Below, one piece after another: positions 60,101 through 64,000 of a stretch of DNA of 64,000 bases. Location: assembly GCA_958510825.1 (NCBI GenBank), contig OY294051.1, forward strand, positions 992,001 through 1,056,000. The letters run 5' to 3'. This stretch comes from Brachypterus glaber (taxonomy: Eukaryota; Arthropoda; Insecta; Coleoptera; Kateretidae). Within the stretch, counting starts at the first letter, position 1, and the number at the start of each line of letters is the position of its first letter. The notes under the pieces were generated by a model that saw nothing but the letters and a program-made list of their open reading frames with translations, made no database searches and was not told the DNA's origin. The position numbers were made by a program, and so were the translations under genes.

Positions 60101-60597
60101 AATTTTCAAAATTTGCGTTACGTAATACTTGAACGTTCCATGTAGGCAGGGGCGGATTTATTTCACTTTAAGGGGGCATCCATAAGGAAAAAAATTTCGC
60201 ATTCACCAAAAAATACAATTTTGGGCATAGCCCCCCCTAAACCCGCCCTTACTTGTAGGTGTTTACACTAACAATAAATTTCAAGTGCTTCATAGGTTCT
60301 TCATCAAAAGTCCAAACTGGTGGTGGGGTAAAAGGTGGTAAAAATTAATTAAAAAATCAAAAAAGAAAGTTAAATAAAATCAAAAAAATTATTTTTTAGA
60401 AAATTAAATTATTTTAAAATGTTGCATATCTTCTTGTCTTTTTTGCATTTTTTTGTTAATTTTTGTACCAATATTTCTATTTCTTTAGTGGGACCAGTAA
60501 CACAGATACAGAAAACCCAGAAGACCAATGGGAAGTTGTCACGAAAAAAGGAAAAAGAAAAGCGGTGAAAACTTTCAAAGAGAGTAATTGGGAATAA
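48166..60597 (+). CDS. PARN: PARN poly(A)-specific ribonuclease, 577 aa
   Basis: PARN is a DEDDh 3'-5' exoribonuclease that shortens poly(A) tails of mRNAs and matures small RNAs and telomerase RNA. Ten exons join in phase: 48166-48184, 48337-48529, 48647-48964, 50307-50592, 52438-52559, 53411-53529, 57470-57700, 57835-57921, 59422-59671 and 60489-60597. Catalytic residues are present: D28 and E30 (SVDCELTGL), D284 (GHNMCLDLLHTL), H369 and D374 (HEAGYDAFITGLSFISM). The R3H-like region is encoded by exons 3-4 (IEKLEKFLESEE, RRLIYQTV), and an RRM-like fold by exons 8-9 (HVFHLEFPREW, FGNVQISWLDSTSAYIGL). The C terminus is basic (KRKSSSEF, GGKKRKLEAE), likely a nuclear localisation signal, and shorter than in the 639-aa human protein. 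Exon 1 is only 19 bp. Introns 3-6 and 8-9 are built mainly of mobile elements. A likely poly(A) signal is at 60628-60633. Confidence 0.96.
48982..49695 (+). mobile_element. Family B element, copy e, full length
   Basis: 714-bp copy with intact ends, microsatellite (about 49526-49556) and terminal palindrome, starting about 18 bp after the PARN exon 3 donor. Confidence 0.85.
49950..50130. repeat. CTGT microsatellite-bearing repeat in PARN intron 3
   Basis: A (CTGT)n run at about 49974-50000 is followed by CCGGGAAATTTGTGACAACG and ATAACTCGAGAACACTTTGA. It resembles degenerate DINE-like elements but does not match family B. Confidence 0.5.
50608..50938 (-). mobile_element. Family A hairpin-ended element, copy f
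   Basis: Reverse-oriented copy starting 16 bp after the PARN exon 4 donor. Confidence 0.85.
51573..52413. mobile_element. Tc1/mariner-like MITE with ~280-bp inverted arms
   Basis: 841 bp; arms begin CAGTGCGTGCATTAAGTCTG and are flanked by TA on both sides (51571-51572; 52414-52415), the usual Tc1/mariner target. Arms continue through GTTACAAGTAAAA, CCCTTGCACCCTCACC and AGCAACCTACCCCTTGTGA. The interior encodes no transposase. The right end lies 24 bp before PARN exon 5. Confidence 0.88.
52597..53266 (-). mobile_element. Family C hairpin-ended element, copy c
   Basis: Reverse-oriented copy filling most of PARN intron 5. It starts about 38 bp after the exon 5 donor, with the hairpin end nearest the donor. 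Confidence 0.85.
53539..53792. mobile_element. MITE-like element right after the PARN exon 6 donor
   Basis: 254 bp with inverted ends CAACGAACTTATAACTCTTC / complement of GAAGAGTTGTTAGTTCGTTG. Its right ~120 bp is repeated directly at 54191-54310, so two related insertions or a duplication with ~400 bp between exist. Confidence 0.75.
53994..54060. repeat. 67-bp palindrome
   Basis: CCAACCAAATAAATACTGTA and complement around a TTTTTCATACAA loop, lying between the two direct copies of the 53.7/54.2-kb repeat. Confidence 0.8.
54478..55085. mobile_element. TA-flanked inverted-repeat element (608 bp)
   Basis: Inverted ends CAGTGGGTTTCAACAAAACT / complement of AGTTTTGTTGAAATCAACTG, ~37 bp long, with TA on both sides (54476-54477; 55086-55087). 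Size, ends and TA target suggest a non-autonomous mariner-like element. Short frames inside have no recognisable domain. Confidence 0.8.
55375..56830 (+). repeat. 731-bp direct tandem duplication in PARN intron 6
   Basis: Bases 55375-56105 are repeated at 56106-about 56830 with only scattered changes (for example GACCTTTCCAG versus GAGCTTTCCAG). The unit contains a TCCGGACAGACCAACAGA microsatellite-bearing repeat and the start of a family B element. The junction falls in the A-rich TCTTTAAAA of family B. Confidence 0.9.
56704..57400 (+). mobile_element. Family B element, copy g, full length
   Basis: Full-length copy in PARN intron 6 ending about 70 bp before exon 7. Its first ~120 bp also occur at 55979-56098 because of a 731-bp tandem duplication. 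Confidence 0.85.
58445..59187. mobile_element. Foldback element in PARN intron 8
   Basis: ~740 bp whose halves are reverse complements throughout (TCTAGAACATCCTGAAAATA, GACCCCTAAAATCGTG, CCGTACTTTTTGTATCAGTG). The loop lies near 58840. It is followed 13 bp later by the MITE at 59200. Confidence 0.85.
59200..59345. mobile_element. GTTCAAGTATTACGTAA-type MITE, copy 3
   Basis: A 146-bp element with the same termini as copies 1 and 2, in PARN intron 8. Flanks are TAA and TTA, so the target duplication is not exact. A truncated fourth copy lies at about 60111-60139, and GCGTTACG at the window's right edge (63993-64000) may begin a fifth. Confidence 0.85.
60147..60251. mobile_element. Short hAT-like MITE (105 bp) in PARN intron 9
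   Basis: Ends CAGGGGCGGATTTA and complement of TAAACCCGCCCTTA, flanked by CATGTAGG (60139-60146) and CTTGTAGG (60252-60259), an 8-bp duplication with one mismatch, as expected for hAT elements. Confidence 0.8.
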
Positions 60598-60627
60598 ACG
60601 TAGGAACATTTTAATTTAGTTTTAAGA

Positions 60628-60633
60628 AATAAA
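60628..60633 (+). terminator. PARN polyadenylation signal candidate
   Basis: AATAAA lies 31 bp after the PARN stop codon. It is the first such hexamer downstream of the stop. Confidence 0.65.
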
Positions 60634-61212
60634 AACAATTTTAAAATAATATTATTACCCAGATTTTTATTTACCCATATGCTTACCCTGATACTTTATG
60701 TTTGGAAATACATTACTATTAACCAAAAAAATATATTTTTTGCTCTTAACTTTTTTACCAGTTTTTGAAAAATGAGTGGCTAACCATTTTATTTTCGCAT
60801 TTCCAAAATAACTGTTGAACGTTTTGACCTAAAAAGTTAAAATTTGGTAGACGTGACGATATTAATTTCAGTTATATACATACAAAATTTGAGGTATCTA
60901 GGTAAACGCGTTCAATAGTTATTACGAAAAAATGCGAACCTTTTAGTGAACTTACTTTATTGCCATCTCACAGTAGTTCCTCGAAACTATTGTTAAAGAG
61001 TTTTACAGGAAACTAAAACTAAATTTGAAACTGATTACAGAACGCTACTTCAATGTGCCTTAAATACAGCTACTCGTTGATAGATGTCGCACATGTAAAT
61101 GAAATTAAAATTTGAACAGATTCTTCCGTTTTTTGCCGAGTTTTTTTTTTTGAGTTGTGCAACAGGTGATATTTTATGTTTTTTTTTCTAATGTATTGAA
61201 AGTAAATTTTTT

Positions 61213-61439
61213 ATGGATCTCACAAAAACCCGTACCTCAATTTTAACATAGTTAAAAAACGTAATAAAAGTTAGGTTAGAATTTATCAAACAATTATTTT
61301 ACTTTTTTTATATTTTAGCGATGTGTTATGTAGCAATTCTACATTCAATATTATGGACTGTGAACTGAAAAACCTTAGTATTGTTAGAAATACTTAGTAC
61401 TTCTTTTGATACTCCTTCCATATTACTACAAGAAAGAAG
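61213..61439 (+). pseudogene. Degenerate duplicate of PARN exons 1-2
   Basis: Six hundred bases past the PARN stop, an ATG opens a 19-base exon-1 look-alike (MDLTKT plus one base, then GTACCT), the same length and phase as PARN exon 1 (MEVTKS plus one base, then GTAGGT). After 87 bp an AG is followed by a segment matching PARN exon 2: NSTFNIMDCELKNLSIVRNT aligns with NSTFISVDCELTGLNIARNI, and TTTGATACTCCT is conserved (FDTP). The intron between them also resembles PARN intron 1 (GTTAGGTTAGAATTT). The 5' part of exon 2 has lost about 25 bases, a frameshift separates it from exon 1, and a TAG interrupts it. The retained intron shows a DNA-level tandem duplication rather than retrotransposition. 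A diverged but functional paralogue is unlikely. Confidence 0.8.
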
Positions 61440-62340
61440 GTAAGAACATAGATAAGACAAAAAAAAGAGTACCATAATCTCACAAAATTAGAATTTAATT
61501 TTGTGCGTTATCTATATAGTAAAATCGATCAGGTCACCTCATTGAGGTGTCTGTCTGCCCGTCACCTCACTGAAGTATCTGTCTGTCCATCCTTTCAGCA
61601 GTATTTTTCATAATTCACAAACAGCAGGGTCTAAAGAGCCTTAGTGTGATGCTTCCTGTCAAGGAAAAAGTCACATTGAGGCACTCTACCTGGGTCTGCT
61701 GATGAGAAAACCCGATAAACAATGGTTCGGTGGCCGACAAAGTAACGGTGGTCCGCCGTCTGAATTTTGCAGCGGCCCACTGTCAATAGGAGACAAGTGG
61801 CTACAGTCAAACGATGATCATTTGCCGTTCTTTTGCCGATCATATTGCCTATCATTTGACGACCATCTTAAGATCGGCCAATCGTCTTTCAATGATCATT
61901 TGCCGATCATATTGCGTATCATTTACGGACCATTTTAAGTTTTTTTTTATCACAATGGTTTTAGGTAAGAATTATTACCATGATTATCTCAAAAAAATGA
62001 GAGATTTAAGAAATATTACGACCAAGAAGGCTTAACAGCCAAAATATCTTGAAATAGTGGCATCTTCTTTCATACAAAGAAATTTTTAATCAGTTTCCTT
62101 GTATGTCCTGTTAGTCCTAAGGACTATTAGATTTTGAGACATGATGTTGCCACCCATCCAAAAAGGGGATCCGTTTCAGTTTGTTTTATACTGAACACAT
62201 TTGGGATTTCCAAGGGCATTGCAATATTATAAACAGGCAAATGCCGCTAAGAAACCCCAAAATTGCTCTAATATATAAATACCTATCCTTGTAAATTTAA
62301 AATATTGTTTTCAAAATATTTTGAATTTAAGCACGCACCT
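61440..62340. other. Downstream stretch with GATCATTTGCC repeats
   Basis: No gene seen. Near 61815-61925 the words GATCATTTGCCG, GATCATATTGC and ATCATTTGACGACCATCTTA recur, giving a short degenerate tandem array. A CACCTCATTGAGGTGTCTGT / CACCTCACTGAAGTATCTGT pair occurs at 61535-61580. Confidence 0.5.
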
Positions 62341-62341
62341 A

Positions 62342-63205
62342 CCCAGTCAACACAAATACATGGCAGGAACATAGCAGGTACATAACCACTGTTCTATGTG
62401 ATGTTGCAGACATGTAATTTTTATAGTCCATGTATAGTCCTTGGACTTTAACAATTCCGCCTCAAGTTATGTATCAGCTACATAACATGCTACATATCAG
62501 ATACATACTAGGTACATAACAATAAAAGTAGGCGTTTCCGAATTTTACTTGTTATGGAGTGCATGATAGATTTAGACATGGTGAACATTTTTACGTCTTT
62601 TTGATAAACCTAATAATTAAAGTATATAAATATCTTTATATGTAGCATCCATCAGGCAAAATTCTTATACGATGTGCATTTTTACTGTAAAAGCAAACTT
62701 ACTACCAGGCTTAAAAATCATGGGCCACATAAAAAGCCAATTTTTAGAGAAAAAATAGCAAATAATCATTTTTAAAAAATATATATATTTTAATTTTTTG
62801 TCTAAAATTATCTAAAATCGGTTTAGTTGTCTAAAAATACATGCGTTTCTACTACTTAAGGGTAAAACTTTTATTATTAACAACAATTTTAAGAATATTA
62901 GTGATTCTAACCTATAAAAATTAAAATAATATAGACGCCATATTTAGTATTGAATTCATAACATTTTATGTATCGTGTATGTTCTCGTACCATATATATG
63001 ATACATAACATGCAATATTGCAAGTTATGTACCATACATATGTATGTTACATCTTATGTAATATGGCACATGTAACGTAAAAAATCTTTCTGTTATAGGG
63101 CATGTTATGTAGCATACATATGTATGTTATGTCTCATGTAATATGGCACATGTTACCTAAAAAATCTTTCTTTACCATGTTGCATCCATATATGTGCGGA
63201 CTGGG
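62342..63205 (+). mobile_element. Motif-array element 2 (ATACATATGTAT / TACATAACATG arrays)
   Basis: 864 bp with ends CCCAGTCAACACA / complement of TGTGCGGACTGGG, flanked by TA on both sides. The middle (about 62520-62945) matches element 1 over ~400 bp (GATAAACCTAATAATTAAAG, GCATCCATCAGG, AAATACATGCGTTTCTACTA). The flanks instead carry TACATAACATG and CATACATATGTATGTTA motifs, with a ~90-bp unit twice in the right flank (63020-63175). Confidence 0.8.
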
Positions 63206-63219
63206 TAATAGTATATTAA

Positions 63220-63740
63220 AGTACTAGATTCATAACATACGTTTTTAGTGCACGAATACAAGTTTAGAAAACGAGCCGCTTGCGCCTAGTTTCTAAAGTA
63301 CTAGTGCACTAAAAACGTGTTACGAAACGAGCGCTTTATACAATTTTTTTTAATTTGCTTTGAAATTTTAAAAAACTTACATTTAATTTAAATTTATGAC
63401 TGATTTAGGGATTTTTGTTTCGGGTTAGCAATACAGCTTTCGCCATGTTTAAAATTCTAAGTGCAAATAATATTTTGATATATTTTATTGTCATGTCTTG
63501 TTTTTTTTCACTGCAAGTAACCAAGCTACAATTTTAACACGGTAAAAAAAAACCTAAACACAAAATTTTGTAGAAAATTAAATTTTAAAGCGACTTTGAC
63601 ATTTGCACGGAAAACATCAAGCGATAGGCTTTTGTCTGTTGCCAACCCAAAAGAAAAAAAAGTACAGACCTCTATGGGCCTATAAGAACACGCAAAATGC
63701 GTGTGATTATGAGCTTATAAGAGTAGCAGAATAGAAAAAG
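63220..63740 (-). mobile_element. Family D hairpin-ended element, copy c
   Basis: Reverse-oriented copy starting 13 bp after the end of the motif-array element 62342-63205. Its hairpin apex is partly eroded (GAGCCGCTTGCGCCTAG). Confidence 0.85.
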
Positions 63741-64000
63741 TAAAATTTGAGAGGCTCACTTTAAAAACTTTATAATTATAATGTTTTTGGTCTGGCTGCA
63801 GAACTCGAGGATGAATTCTGGTGTGATGAATCATCACTGATGATTAAAGCAACAATAACTTGGGACTTAACAGGCCAGTAGTGTTTTAAATCAGCAACTG
63901 TACCTCTAAGGCCCAAATCATCACTACATTGTTGACTGATGATCCTGATGTGGATGATGATTCATCACTGATGATGAAAATGGCCAAATTTTGCGTTACG
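63741..64000. other. Right edge, GATGAATCATCACTGATGAT repeats
   Basis: GATGAATCATCACTGATGAT-like words occur at about 63822-63844 and 63955-63976 (short inverted and direct copies). The last bases GCGTTACG match the start of the 7.5/38.5/59.2-kb MITE. No gene supported. Confidence 0.5.

Overview
The window reads as nuclear DNA from an insect. It is very AT-rich, genes are split by GT-AG introns, and introns and intergenic DNA are packed with short non-autonomous mobile elements. A beetle or another non-dipteran is my guess only. An intact PARN gene argues against Drosophila, which lacks it. I rebuilt six protein-coding genes by joining exons whose reading phases match at every splice site. 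Four are recognised with confidence: MRE11 (584 aa), NPRL2 (391 aa), the SUMO ligase NSE2/MMS21 (225 aa) and the poly(A) ribonuclease PARN (577 aa). Two are low-complexity nuclear-type proteins that I cannot name: a Lys/Ser/Glu-rich protein running off the left edge, and an 875-aa RS-repeat protein.

Layout. 1-8.6 kb: Lys/Ser/Glu-rich gene, minus strand. 9.3-16.0 kb: RS-repeat gene, plus strand. 16.0-33.0 kb: gene desert of nested MITEs, foldback elements, a satellite and segmental duplications. 33.1-40.3 kb: MRE11, minus. 40.7-42.8 kb: NPRL2, plus. 45.6-47.2 kb: NSE2, minus. 48.2-60.6 kb: PARN, plus. 61.2-61.4 kb: a decayed duplicate of PARN exons 1-2. 61.4-64 kb: more mobile DNA. The six genes form three head-to-head pairs, each likely sharing a bidirectional promoter region of 0.4-0.9 kb. 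MRE11 (MRN complex) and NSE2 (SMC5/6 complex) both act in double-strand-break repair, NPRL2 is a GATOR1 subunit that restrains TORC1, and PARN trims poly(A) tails. Nothing suggests operon-like co-transcription.

Mobile DNA. Recurrent families include: a ~330-bp element with a terminal hairpin (six copies, family A); a ~700-bp element with a GACA microsatellite and a terminal palindrome, resembling DINE/Helentron-derived elements (family B); two more families ending in large hairpins with GC-rich tips (C, D); a tRNA-derived SINE (two copies); a 549-bp hAT-type MITE (two copies with perfect 8-bp target duplications); several TA- or TTA-flanked MITEs; and many foldback elements. The most unusual signal is a pair of elements (43.3-44.4 kb and 62.3-63.2 kb) that share a conserved body and similar termini but carry completely different arrays of short palindromic motifs on both sides. 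Mobile elements also repeatedly begin within 5-40 bp of MRE11 and PARN 5' splice sites; in one case a MITE supplies part of the donor consensus.
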